A stretch of 64,000 bases of DNA from Endozoicomonas sp. 8E (GTDB taxonomy: Bacteria > Pseudomonadota > Gammaproteobacteria > Pseudomonadales > Endozoicomonadaceae): assembly GCF_032883915.1 (NCBI RefSeq), contig NZ_CP120717.1:998501-1062500 (forward strand), written 5' to 3'. The translations under genes and the position numbers were made by a program. Positions 39,801-50,800 of this stretch are shown one piece after another (within the stretch, counting starts at the first letter, position 1; each line of letters opens with the position of its first letter). The notes beneath the pieces were generated by a model. It saw nothing but the letters and a program-made list of their open reading frames with translations, was not told the DNA's origin and made no database searches.

Positions 39801-42800
39801 CTGACATTTTCAGTGTTTGTTGCTGTTCTTCCGTCAGGGGAAATACGCTGTTAGCGTCTACGTTCGTCCGGCCAAAATGATTGCTAAACCAGCGTTGCTG
39901 CCAGTGTCGGTAAAGTGCCCCGGTGAGGATATCGTCCGACTCGTCCGGCTTCAGGGGAAGGCCTGATGACTGCCACTTTGCCTGAGCCACACTTTTGATG
40001 ATTTCCGTTCTGACTTCCTTTTCATCCCGCTGAGTGTTAACAAGGATTTCATGTTTTTTTTCATCAACACTGTTGAGATGACTGCTTCGTATCAACCACG
40101 GACGATCAATGTCCGATACCGTTTCATTGAACCAATGGCAAAGTCCGGAATCGAGCTCACCGTTGCGCGTGGTAATAGCCGATGACTCTGGTAGTTCTTC
40201 CAGCGACAGGCCCGCTGCCATCAGGTAAAGCCGGTAGTGCTGATTGAGGCATTGATGAATGGCTTTTTCGGTAAAATCGCCACCTCTGGTGATAGCTCTG
40301 GCAGCATTCTGTAAATCAAGGCTGGTGGGCTGCAACGGCAGTTTTTTGCCTTGCAGGTGAGCCCTTAGAAGACAATGTTTCTCTGTTAGTTTTTTAGCGA
40401 TGAATGTCCCTTGTGAGGACTCTGGCAACACTTTTTCGGCAATGGTCTGTAACTCTTCCGGGTTATACTGCCGGATGGGCAAATGCCGAAAACGCCCTTT
40501 CAGAGCCGGTGATAAGGGTTTTCGCCCACTGTACTCAGGTGGGTTGATGGTGGCAAACAGATGGAAACCCGGATGAGCGTCACCGGCCAGAATATCGTTT
40601 AACTCCCCTTCCAGATGTTGGCTGTCGATCAGATTCATTTCCGAAATTACCACGATGCCGCCTTCCACTTTTGCCTTCTGGATGGCTTCACACACTGCGT
40701 CCCAGGAACAATCACAGGCATTCAGGTAATAGACTTCCGGCATGGATGCTTGCCGTTGTTCAGCCTGCTGTTTGACACTTTCAATCACCAGGTTCAGCGT
40801 GGCATCCTTACCCCGTCCGGCCGGGCCTTCAATCAGTGTCGCCTGACGACCGTCGTGTTTTATCTTGCGATGATTAGCCTGCTGACAGCGGCTTAAATCC
40901 TGCCAAAGCGGTTGCGCCAGTTCACGGACTGCCGATCCGGAGGTATCAAAGTCTGGGCGGATTTTTTCGCTGACTGTACTGAAGGCCTGCTGAATATCTG
41001 ACAGGGTCTTGTCTAGAACTCTGTCGCTCAGGGTGTTCTCCGCCTGGTAACGGGCAGCAAACCAGATTTCCAGTGCCGACAGGGCATCCTGATGTGTTTC
41101 GGTGATTTCAGGGCCCAGTACATCCCGAAAACTGTGTTGTATCAAACTGTTTATTTGCCCACAGGTAACACGAGCGGGCTGAGCACGATCCAGATACCAA
41201 CCCACCCAACTGCAGATGTCCGTTAAATCCCTCGGGGTAAACTCATGCTCGGGCAAGAGTTCCTGATAATATTGCCACAGCGCCATCACACTGTTGGTGG
41301 CACTGTATGCAATGTCGTTTATTTGCTGCTCCGTCAGATGCTCTTGTAAATGCTTGACCAGAGCCGGTTCCACCACCCTGTCCCGAAGGAATGCCTGATC
41401 CAGACGTCGGTAGTAAGCCTTGGGCAGCTCCTCTTTCAGGGCCGGATCCATTTGCCGCCCGGAGTAATGATCGGGGTTGCCGGTGAGAATCACCCGGTGT
41501 TTTGCGCTGACCTTGACAGGATGACCATTCACATAGATGCAGGGTTGCGGTTCCCATAAGCCGTTCAATGATGCCAGTAATCCGGCCTGGGTCAGGTTGG
41601 CTTCATCCAGAACCAGGGTAATGTATTCTCCGTCTTTGTCGGACTTGCTATTGGCCCATTCCATCAACGCCCGGTTTTGCTGCATCATAGAGCGGTCGCC
41701 ATCGGCGTGTTGTTGCCACTGCCAGCGTTTCATCAGGGTCTGTTCGCTGTCACAAGGTCCAAGGGAAATGACTGAAGCTTGTCCCAAAGCCCTGGCCATT
41801 TTGGCAGAAAAGTAACTTTTCCCGGTGCCGGTTTCTCCCTGCAGGAATATAACGGGAGAGTCCGTAAGCCGGTCATGGAGTCGGGACAATCGACGGCTTT
41901 CACGATCTTTCTGACTTATCTCACCGTGATAAAGATCCCAGACCAGTGCTTGCAGGGGCTTGTCAGTGGAGCCCGTCCATTTCAGTGATTCAGACAGTCG
42001 ATGTGCTATGCGTTCAATGCCTTCTGTCTTAGAATTCGCTGTTCTGGCCCTATGAAAACAATCGCTGGCCAGAGCCTGAATGGCATCGGATCGGGTCTGC
42101 CCTGGTGACAAACGTAACTGCCAGCCAGAAGCCAGAGCATCCTGCAAACGTTTAATTTGTCTTGATGGCCTGATGGTTAACGGTGGATATCGTTTCGCTG
42201 CCTCCGAATCGACTTTCAACTGATACGCCATGGCCTGACGACGTTCTTCAGGCCCAAGGGCCACAATCAGGGCACAGAGCCTGTCCAGAAATTTTGCCTT
42301 ACCCCAAAATGAAACTGGTTCTTCATAGGACAGCAGTAATCCTTTAGATTTACCGTTCTTGAATACCGTCAGATCAATGGCTCTGGCCAGTCGCCACAGG
42401 TTCTGCTCCAAAAATGCTCTATCCAACCGCGGGGCACTGTTGATGATGGCCATTAACTGATCCGGGTCTACCGAGAGAGGGTGATCCTTATCTGGCATCT
42501 TATCTGGTAACAACTGCCAGCAAGCCACTTTCATAAAGTCCCTGACGAGCGGATTCTGCCGGGTGCCATGGGTGATGACGCTATTAATGGCCCTGCGCCA
42601 GTGGCGGGGTAAAAGCGTTGAGGACTGATCAACCTGTTGTGCCCGCCGGGCAGTCATTATCAGGTTATTCAATAACCCTTCGTTCATTTCAGGCAGAGGG
42701 TTAAAACGGCCGGCAGGTACGGTTTTAAACGCCTGGTAAAGTTTATTAAGCGCTTGTTCTGGCAGCTCAGTCCGGGGGATTTCATGCCTGTTGGCATTGA

Positions 42801-44667
42801 TAGCCCAGAGATCGACTTCAGGACAGGGTTTACCCTTGGCGACCAGCGAATAAAAGACTGAAGACGGGCTTTTCCCAAACTCAGGCCAGAGTAGGGTGAC
42901 ATGAGCCTTTGGGTAGGCTTGTAATTGACCGTTCACCAACAGAGGTTGCCCAATAACCAGGGGCTCCAGAAGCTGCTGAAGCCTTGGGTTACGCTCGAGT
43001 CCCCGGAATACAACCGGTCTGCCAGCGGTCAATGCCTCCTGCAATTTACTCGGACGTCGTCCAAAATGCGCCTGTTGTTCCGAGGTGATATGGATATTAT
43101 CAAATAGCTGACTGAAGCCGGTCTGTTCGGTGACCTGAATGACCAAAGGGGCTTCCTGCTGATTATTTATCCAATGACTTGTCTGGGCATGTTGCTGATA
43201 AGTGACGGCATTAAAGGTGGCGTGATCTTTGATTGGATGTTCATCGCTTTCTGTCAATCCCAGGGCTTCTGGCTGCTGTCCCGGATGAGCCACCTGAAGC
43301 CGGGGCGTCAGGCCGGTTGTCTCGCGAATCGTCTGCAGTGAACCCAGCAAACGAAACCAGAGTGCCTCAGTGAGGGGGGACGTCAGGGTGACGACACCAC
43401 CTGCCCGAATTTGTTCCAAAAGACAGGTATTAGGGACTGCGTAGCCTTCCGGGGCAATGGCAATCGGGCTCAGCCACTCCCTGATATTACTCTGATTAAT
43501 GATGATCGGGTTTCCTGCTGCCTGCCCTTTATCAAGTTCTTTGTCATCTTCTTTATTGTCAGAGCGAGACAGACTTTGGAACAGAGTATGAAGCTCGTTA
43601 TTCCCCAACGGCATCTGATAAAACTGAACATCGTCGGGTAATGGACAGATCTTCCCGTTGCTCTCAAAGCACTGTTGCGCCAGCATCTGTCGAAGCGTCT
43701 GTTCAAAGGCCAGATCCTGCCAGTCGGCCCCTTTCAGAATCACTCGTTGTCCGGCCTTCAATGACTCAAGCTTGCCGGGGATGTGTCGGATGCGCCCTTG
43801 TTGATCCACTCCGGGGCCGCCCAGCAACAACTGCCGCCAGCTGCTGTGCAGGTGGCAGTTAATAAGAAGGGTATCTTCGTCATCCATAGCACTTTCGGCA
43901 GAGGGAAGTTCAGCCAATAACCGAACCTCGTTGATATCCATTGATGAGGCATTGCCGGTCTTTTCGTTGAACTGCCAGGTATTGCCCGGTCGATTAATTC
44001 GCCGCCAAAAATCAGCCCCCGGTGCGGCGGCTCCCGGAGCGCCGGCCGCTGCAGCATCTTGACGCTGGCCAACCGATGCTAACTGTGCAGGGTCTGCCAG
44101 GACCAATAGAGAGACATGCTCGCCCAGAAGGCGTTTCTTCTGGCTGACTTTGTCGTACAGACAAGGCTTATTCGGGTCCAGTAGATCGTTAAATTTGGGC
44201 AGTTCTTCGCTGGTGAGTTTTCGAATATCTATTACCAGTGTTAATGGCTGTGAACTTTCAAAGAGCTTGCCTGAGTTCAGAGTGTGGCGACCATTGCCGG
44301 TAATACTCAACCGGCTTACCAGATTAGCCTGTGAGAGATCATCGGGGTGGGAAATAACAGTAACATCCTGATGTTTATCGCAGGTCCTGGCAATCAAAAG
44401 TTGTCGAACCTCATCATCACTGGTGACAAAACGAAAATCGAAGGAATGAGTAGCCTTTTGGAGCGACGAATCCGTTGCGGATACGGTTCTCGTTTTGTCA
44501 GGCAGGCCCCTCGAAGTTGACGATATGTTCAGTCTTGCGGTTACACAGGTGACCTCTGCAATCTCTGGTTTTAAATCCAGCCTTGCTCTCTTGGGTGGTA
44601 TGCCGCCATCAGGCTTTTCAGTCTTAAAAACAGGGTTGTTTGTTTTTCCATTGATCTGACCATCCAT
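36877..44667 (-). CDS. Gene F: longest copy of the AAA+ / transglutaminase-like protein
   Basis: 2596 residues from the ATG at 44667, preceded by AGGAG. Residues 24-31 read PPKRARLD, which fits the K-R-x-R importin-alpha pattern. P-loops are at 944 (GETGTGKS) and 1281 (GPAGRGKD). The extra length is mostly in the linker after the second AAA+ module, where a segment ending in LDQRT occurs three times. The triad is C2010 (GSCRHR), H2036 (HAFAEC) and D2053 (SVDLGG). A long charged helix near the C-terminus (ARKKELELALSALDNDY region) predicts a coiled coil. The protein ends NLNSLCEALAT, a variant of the common tail. The fourth repeat module of the N-terminal half and the stretch before it are shorter than in other copies. 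It is not clearly paired with any one neighbour. Confidence 0.92.
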   Translation of the reverse strand: MDGQINGKTNNPVFKTEKPDGGIPPKRARLDLKPEIAEVTCVTARLNISSTSRGLPDKTRTVSATDSSLQKATHSFDFRFVTSDDEVRQLLIARTCDKHQDVTVISHPDDLSQANLVSRLSITGNGRHTLNSGKLFESSQPLTLVIDIRKLTSEELPKFNDLLDPNKPCLYDKVSQKKRLLGEHVSLLVLADPAQLASVGQRQDAAAAGAPGAAAPGADFWRRINRPGNTWQFNEKTGNASSMDINEVRLLAELPSAESAMDDEDTLLINCHLHSSWRQLLLGGPGVDQQGRIRHIPGKLESLKAGQRVILKGADWQDLAFEQTLRQMLAQQCFESNGKICPLPDDVQFYQMPLGNNELHTLFQSLSRSDNKEDDKELDKGQAAGNPIIINQSNIREWLSPIAIAPEGYAVPNTCLLEQIRAGGVVTLTSPLTEALWFRLLGSLQTIRETTGLTPRLQVAHPGQQPEALGLTESDEHPIKDHATFNAVTYQQHAQTSHWINNQQEAPLVIQVTEQTGFSQLFDNIHITSEQQAHFGRRPSKLQEALTAGRPVVFRGLERNPRLQQLLEPLVIGQPLLVNGQLQAYPKAHVTLLWPEFGKSPSSVFYSLVAKGKPCPEVDLWAINANRHEIPRTELPEQALNKLYQAFKTVPAGRFNPLPEMNEGLLNNLIMTARRAQQVDQSSTLLPRHWRRAINSVITHGTRQNPLVRDFMKVACWQLLPDKMPDKDHPLSVDPDQLMAIINSAPRLDRAFLEQNLWRLARAIDLTVFKNGKSKGLLLSYEEPVSFWGKAKFLDRLCALIVALGPEERRQAMAYQLKVDSEAAKRYPPLTIRPSRQIKRLQDALASGWQLRLSPGQTRSDAIQALASDCFHRARTANSKTEGIERIAHRLSESLKWTGSTDKPLQALVWDLYHGEISQKDRESRRLSRLHDRLTDSPVIFLQGETGTGKSYFSAKMARALGQASVISLGPCDSEQTLMKRWQWQQHADGDRSMMQQNRALMEWANSKSDKDGEYITLVLDEANLTQAGLLASLNGLWEPQPCIYVNGHPVKVSAKHRVILTGNPDHYSGRQMDPALKEELPKAYYRRLDQAFLRDRVVEPALVKHLQEHLTEQQINDIAYSATNSVMALWQYYQELLPEHEFTPRDLTDICSWVGWYLDRAQPARVTCGQINSLIQHSFRDVLGPEITETHQDALSALEIWFAARYQAENTLSDRVLDKTLSDIQQAFSTVSEKIRPDFDTSGSAVRELAQPLWQDLSRCQQANHRKIKHDGRQATLIEGPAGRGKDATLNLVIESVKQQAEQRQASMPEVYYLNACDCSWDAVCEAIQKAKVEGGIVVISEMNLIDSQHLEGELNDILAGDAHPGFHLFATINPPEYSGRKPLSPALKGRFRHLPIRQYNPEELQTIAEKVLPESSQGTFIAKKLTEKHCLLRAHLQGKKLPLQPTSLDLQNAARAITRGGDFTEKAIHQCLNQHYRLYLMAAGLSLEELPESSAITTRNGELDSGLCHWFNETVSDIDRPWLIRSSHLNSVDEKKHEILVNTQRDEKEVRTEIIKSVAQAKWQSSGLPLKPDESDDILTGALYRHWQQRWFSNHFGRTNVDANSVFPLTEEQQQTLKMSANQPYLHAADQQIRDWKADEVQWWPAFWHQISDLPNHLADDFINEASAIGGDKAPEQDKPEVHEKQAQTLDQRTEPAPQTVNDVLTISSDKVPPQVHEMQTAALDQRTNHEPQPVNKALAVCGAGIPEKYIPEVHEKEAPVLDRRTDYENEKESERQLDDYIIFDDPDHFPGIYRSLAEDIYVSPEGKIKSISINDKHMQGVEVIIPARLPEHDREVTLASDQTLATFYMSSKNGQFILPSLTVKDYIVALRIEPNLAFTLLRDRYTGIHTLFIPEAKADQNIKFAYVVEPREAGKKTAAEEIRPAQSRRFDAQCCEGMKTVLDDVFEKIEKQASKVRKPLLKIVKAEDTEQRIRAIRDYCEDFSGVAVAKRNKNFFHFLVTRRQGSCRHRVPVFIALCRYFGIPCRQISNDTHAFAECSPDGGQTWKSVDLGGAPVEVTEILPEFQDTRRVSVSGTELKKTRDLLNGHLKDADLAQQQTLAEACGTSPEELNEALEAGCESPETLPDIFEIVKNLWETNYLTGFSMGVSILVSLETKALGFDETELVCTVFDKSHPMSETVKHILSSSDRNQVTEPLKLLHSKMIIHGSSEPEDWLILMQNILSDIDLTPAVIDFAREALASGWLDIPPTYAGQIVEAHQHHELLVRLQGVDELRVKASHLLKKWYKKLFFREKDSQSWQRAYHSFQTSKFGAFFVTRCHHGLSPFLEKNILTSSVRNAWTDQPEGIANIERMLVHHPAFPKLISGKAHHRPVIITGKPDFWISDLKVKYKKVEALLQQIAENRSDLKHLLEKNSQFMARKKELELALSALDNDYTARSPDHKKEYRKKRSDISRRYQSILEPLRLSSEEEALINNLQDKCMRALKQAFSHYLYEVTHLKGGCLTYCWANAHIDGCWDDHRYGAHDPSSPEELHAMMSAIRNEELEKSIQDDCLRQALNASDALVLKTNELNTIAEEFLNSVNLNSLCEALAT
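39361..39630 (-). repeat. Degenerate triple repeat in the linker of gene F
   Basis: A segment encoding (E/Q)VHE-x-(Q/E)A-x-x-LD(Q/R)RT occurs three times, with the LDQRT/LDRRT codons near 39581, 39479 and 39365 (spacing 102 and 114 bases, 34 and 38 residues). All other complete copies of the gene have this segment once. All three copies stay in frame, and they have diverged, so the expansion is not recent. Confidence 0.85.
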
Positions 44668-44722
44668 AGTCAATCTCCTCTACTGCTTTCCTTTGAAGGA
44701 GTGTGTTGAAAGTCTCTAATTA

Positions 44723-44750
44723 TTTGACCTTAAAATGGGATGAAAGTTTC
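44723..44750 (-). promoter_or_regulatory. Sigma-E-like promoter of gene F
   Basis: GAAACTT (44744-44750), 15 bases, GTCAAA (44723-44728) on the minus strand, 55 bases upstream of the start. The second base of the -35 differs from GGAACTT; the AACTT core is kept. Confidence 0.65.
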
Positions 44751-44821
44751 ATTTGGACAGTTCCCTGTAACCATTGAAGGAAGTCAACGACCTCGAAAAA
44801 CTCATCGCGACCAAATTATGA

Positions 44822-47800
44822 TCAGATATCCAATGAGTCCGATATCGAATTCAGGTTCACGCTGCTCAAAAACTCCTTGGCAATGAATGTCAGCTCATCG
44901 GACCTCAGCACCAGGGCATCACTGGCGTTGTGTGCCTGTCGCAAGTAGGCGTCCTTAACAAGTTTCTCTCGATGGCTAAAGGTAGAAATATAAGACATCA
45001 TGGTAAACAGCTCTTCTGGTGAGGATGGATCATGAGCGCCATAGTTATAGTTATCGCTGACACTGTGTCTGTCAGAACGCATGACAGCGTCAACCCAACA
45101 ATACGTCAAGCGACCGCCTTTTGACTGTGTCACTTCATACAGATAATGACTGAAGGCATGTCTGATCGCTTGCTCGCATTTTTTTGTGAAGTCATCAAGA
45201 ATTTTTTTCTCCTTATCCGACACCTTGAGGGGGGGCGGAATCTGATTGGCTTTTTCCAATATCTGCTTAAACTTCGGCCTGTTCTCTGCTTTTCGTCGCA
45301 GCAGGGCTTGAACCTTTTCCTCAAGTGCATCTCTGGACCAGTTGGGTCTCCCGATGATAATCACCGGACGGTGTTTTTCCCTGCCCGAGTTTAACTGTGA
45401 AAAAGCAGGCTGTTGCACCAGCATTCGTTCTATATTAGGAATGCCCTCAGGATTGTTCGTCCAGACGTCTTCTATAGAACGACGGGCAATTTGATTTTCA
45501 AGGGATGACGAAAACCCGTCATGGCAATGAGTGACGAGCAAGGTATTACGTTTTTGCCTTTGGTAGTCTTCATAATCCAAACGCCACTCCCTGCTATGTT
45601 TTTCCCTGGACACCAATGCGCCATACCACTTTCTCAGACAATGAGTGGCTTTAACCTTCAGTTCATTGATGCCTTCCAGAGCATCCAATAGCTTATGATG
45701 TTCACGTGCATCGATAATATTGCTGTCATAATTTGGCGGCGGATCCAGCCAACCCGATTCCATGGCTTTAAGGGCAAAGTTAATAACCGAGGGTTTGGTC
45801 AGTTCGCTCTGATTCAATATAGACACCATTGAACTCAACCACTTGTTAGGATTTGCCCCGCCCTGAATAATCATTCTTGAGTACAATGACTCGAGTTGTT
45901 CAGTGACCTGATCTTCATCATTGTCGAGCAAGACTTGTATGACTGCCTCAGCCATCGGTTCATAGTCGCGACTCCTCCCGTCCCATTCCCAATCGCCGAT
46001 TTGCACAGAATCGAATTCATACCTACCGTCTATGTGGCCTCTTATCGGAGCCTTCGACATCGGTTTATCGTTGTGACTTTTACTGTTCTCATCCTGATCG
46101 TCGCGAGCCACGGTACCCAGCAATTTCTTGTCGTCATTGCTCAACACTTTTGTCTCTGATAACGCTGAGACACCCATGGCAAAACTGGTTAAATTTTTTT
46201 CTCCCCAAAGTTTTTTTACCAGCTCGGAAGTGCTTGGAATTCTTTCTGGCAATGCACTGTTTGTCAGAAAAGAATTGCTCAGTTTCCCGGGGCTCGTACT
46301 CATGGCTTTGGCCAGAGTTTGCTGTTGTGATAAATCTTCCCTTTCCAGGAGACTCTTAAATGTCTTTAACGCAGCGCTGGAACTTTGCAACGTTCTGGTG
46401 CGCTGAAATTTTGGTATCACTTTTGTTTTCTTTGTGGGCGCCCCGCCCAAATCCACTGACTGCCAGGTTTGGCCTCTATCCACTGAACACTCGGCAAAGG
46501 CGTGGGTATTGTTAGACATTTGCCGACATGGAATCTTGAAATAACGGCAAAGAGCGACAAAAACAGGCGCACGATGACGACAACGCCCTTGCCGCTGTGT
46601 TACCAGGAATTTAAAGAAATTCTCCCCGCGCTTTGGTTTAGTCACCCCGGAAAACTGCCGGCAATACTCCTTGATTGCCTGAATGCGTTCTGCCGTGCCT
46701 GGAGCGTCTGCTATTTTCCGCAAAGGCTCCTGTATTTCGGGTGGTTGTTGGTCAATGTTGGTAAACAGTCCATTCAGTACTTTTTTCATCTCTTTTGAAC
46801 AGCGGGTGTGAAACCTTATCGATCGTTTTGAGCGAGCTTCTTTAGCCGATGCTTCTAAGTCCGGTTCTCTGGATTCTACGACATAAGAAATTTGAATACG
46901 CTGCCTCTTAGCGTTGGCCTTTGGAATAAACAGCGTGTGAAGCCCGGTATATTTGTCTCTTTTCAGGGTATATGGCAAATCGGGTTCTATACGCAGGGCC
47001 ACGATATAGTCATCAGGCGTCAGGCTGGGCAATTCATATTGACCATCTTCTGATGACATATTGAGGGTCGCCAGGGTTTGATTGCTGGCTAAGATCACTT
47101 CCTGGTCACGCCCTGGTAAAGGGTCAGGTGTGAGAGTTTCGACCCCCAGGAAGTGCAGGTCATTAATATCGACTGTTCTAATATTACCCTTGTCAGACAC
47201 ACAAACATCACTTGCCCACCAGCGATACATATGGGAAGGATGGTGCAGAGTCTTAAAAACTATTTCATCCTTAACTTTTGGCTTCTTCTTGCACTCATAG
47301 TTCGTGTCCCGTTCCAGGCCTATGAAATCTTTCTCGGAGAGTTCCTCGATGAATTTTTCATGAGCCTCATCAGCATTGATAGCTGAGGCTTTGTTAGTAT
47401 AATCGTCCACCCGCTGGTTCGGCAGAACACTCATCTGGTGCCAAAACGCAGACCCGTATTGAACTGCATTGGCGTTCCATGTGCTCATCCGCTGATCAAC
47501 TTCCTGAAGACAAGACCGGTAAACGGGCAATTTTAGCGTTTGTTCCTCTGCTTCCGTCAGAGGAAATACGCTATTGGCGTCAATGCCCGTCTTGTCAAAC
47601 TTACGATCAAACCAGCCTTGCTGCCAGTGTCGGTACAGTGCCCGGGTGAGAGTATTGTCCGACGGATCCGGATTCAGGGAAAGACCGGATGCCTGCCATT
47701 GAGCCTGAGCCACCATCCTGATGATTTCTGTTTTGGTTTTTTCTTCAGTCAGACCGGTCTTGAAACAAATCTCATGGTGTTTTTCATCAATACTGTTGCG

Positions 47801-50800
47801 ATCACTGCGTCGTATCAACCATGGACGACTAATGCCCGATACCGTTTCGTTGAGCCATTCGCAAAGTCCGGAATCAAGTGTTCCTTTACCCATGACAAGA
47901 GCCGGTGACTTCGGCAGTTCCTCCAGCGACAGGTTGGCGGCCATCAGGTAAAGCCGGTAGTGCTGATTGAGGCATTGATGAAGTGCTTTTTCGCTAAAAT
48001 CACCTCCTCTTTTGACAGCCATGGCGACATCCTGTAAATCGCGACTGGTCGGCTGTAACGGCAGGTCTTTGCGTTGCAGGCAGGCCCTTAAACGACAATG
48101 TTTTTCAGTCAACCATTTAGCGACGAATTTCCCTTTTGGGGAGTCTGGCAACACTTTCCCGGCAATGTTGTGCAATTCTGCCGAGTTATACTGGCGGATC
48201 GGCAAATGCCGAAAACGTCCTTTCAGCGCCGGTGATAAGGGTTTTCGCCCACTGTACTCAGGCGGGTTGATGGTGGCAAACAGGTGGAAACCCGGATGGG
48301 CGTCACCGGCCAGAATATCGTTTAACTCACCTTCCAGATGCTGGCTGTCGATCAGATTCATTTCTGAAATCACCACGATGCCGCCTTCCACTTTTGCTTT
48401 CTGGATCGCTTCACACACTTTCTCCCAGGAACAATCACAGGCATTCAGGAGAGAGACCTCTGGCATGGATTCTTGCCGTTGCCTGGCCTGCTGTCTGACA
48501 CTTTCAATCATCAGGTTCAGCGTGGCATCCTTACCCCGCCCGGCTGGGCCTTCAATCAACGTCGCCTGTCGTCCGCCGTGTTTTCTGTCGTGATGATAAG
48601 CCTGCTGACAGCGGCTTAAATCCTGTCCCAGCCGTTGCACCAGTTCAATGACTGCCGATCCGGAGGTATCAAACTCAGGCTGGAATTCTTTAGTGAATGC
48701 TTCGAAATCCCGCTGAATATCTGGCAGGGTGTGGTTATGAACTTTGTCGCGCAGGGTGTTGTCCGGGTGGTAGCGGGCAGCAAACCAGATTTCCAGTGCC
48801 GAAAGGGCATCCTGTTGAGTCTCGCTGATTTCGGGACCCAGTACATCCCGAAAACTTTGTTGGATCAAACTGTTCACTTGCTCACAGCTAACACTGTCTC
48901 CTTCGGATAACGCGTGATCCAGATACCAGCCTACCCAACTGCAGATATCCGTTAAATCTCTGGGGGTAAACTCATGCTCGGGCAACAGCTCCTGATAATA
49001 TTGCCACAGAGCCATCAGGCTCTTGGTGGCACTGTGTGCAATGTCGTTTATTTGCTGCTCCGGCAGATGCCGTTGTGATAAGTGATTGACCAGAGCCGGT
49101 TCCACCACCCTGTCCCGAAGGAAAGCCTGATCCAGGCGTGGGTAATAAGCTCTGGGCAGTTTCTCTTTCAGGGCCGGGTCGAGCTGGCGCCCGGAGTAGT
49201 GATCCGAATTGCCGGTGAGAATCACCCGGTGTTTTGGGCTGACCGGAACAGGGTGACCATTCACATAGATGCAAGGCTTTGGCTCCCATAAGCCGTTCAA
49301 TGACGCCAGTAATCCGGTTTTAGCCAGGTTGGCTTCATCCAGAACCAGAGTAATATAGTTTCCTCCAACACAGCCTTCGTCTGTGTCCTGTGGGGTAGTA
49401 GCCCATTCCATCAGAGTCCGGTTTTGCTGCACCATAGAGCGGTCGCCATCGGTGTACTCCTGCCACTGCCAGCGTTTCATCAGGGTCTGTTCGCTGTCGG
49501 AAGGTCCAAGGGAAATGACCTTAGCCTGTCCTGAAGCCTCTGCCATCTTTGCTGAAAAGTAACTTTTCCCTGTGCCGGTTTCTCCCTGCAAAAATATAAC
49601 GGGAGAGTCCGTAAGCCGGTCATGAAGTCGCGACAATCGACGACTTTCACGATCTTTCTGACTCATCTTACCGTGATAAAGATCCCGGGCCAGTGCTGAC
49701 AGGGGCATATCAGCGGAACCCTGCCACTTCAGTGATTCAGACAGTCGATTTTCAATGCGTTCAATGCGCTCTGCCTCGGAATTCGCTGTTCTGGCCATGT
49801 GGAAACAATCGTTGGCCAGAGCCTGAATGGCATCGGATCGGATCTGCCCTTGTGACAAAGGTAAATGCCAGCCGCAAGCCAGTGCATCCTGCAAACGTTT
49901 GATCTGTCTTGCTGGCCTGATGGTTAGCAATGGATATTGCTCTGTTGCCTTCGGATCGACTTCCAACTGATACGCTATGGTCTGTCGTTGTTGTTCAGGC
50001 GCATGGGCCAGGATCATGGCACAGAGCCTGTCCAGAGCTTTTTTGTCAGCCGATTCCGGAAACGGACTTTTATAGGACAGTTGTAATTCGGTACCTTTAA
50101 ATATTGCCGGGTCAAAGGCTCGGGCCAGTGGCCACAGATTCTGCTCCACAAACTCTCTATCCAAATGCCGGTCACTGTTGATGATGGCAGTTAACTGATC
50201 CGGGTCTACCGAGGCGGCTTGATCCTTATCCGGTAACAAGTGCCAACAAGCCACTTTCATAAAATCACGCACGGATGGATTTTGCCGGGTGCCATGGGTG
50301 ATGACACTATTGATGGCTTTGCGCCAGTGGCGGGGTAAAAGCTGTTGGGACTGGTCCACCTGTTTTGCCCGCCGGGCAGCCAGTATCAGATTATTCAACA
50401 ACCCTTCGGTGATTTCAGGCAGAGCATTACAAAGGCCATCAGGTACGGTTTTAAACGCTTCGTAAAGTTTATCAAGCGCTTGTTCTGGCACCTTGCTCCG
50501 GGGGATACCATGCCTGGAGGCACTGATACCCCAGAGATCAACCCTGAGACACGGCTTACCCTTGGCAACCATTGCACGAAATACTGAAGACGGGCTTTTT
50601 GCAGAATCAGGCCAGAGTAGTGTGATATGAGCTTGTGGGTAGGCCTGCAATTGGCCATTCAGCAACAGAGGCTGGCCAACCACCAGAGGTTCCAGAAGCT
50701 GCTGAAGCCTTGGATTACTCTCCAGTCCCCGAAAAACAACCGGCTCGCCAGCAGTTAATGCCTCCTGCAATTTACTCTGAAGTCGTCCAAAATGGGCCTT

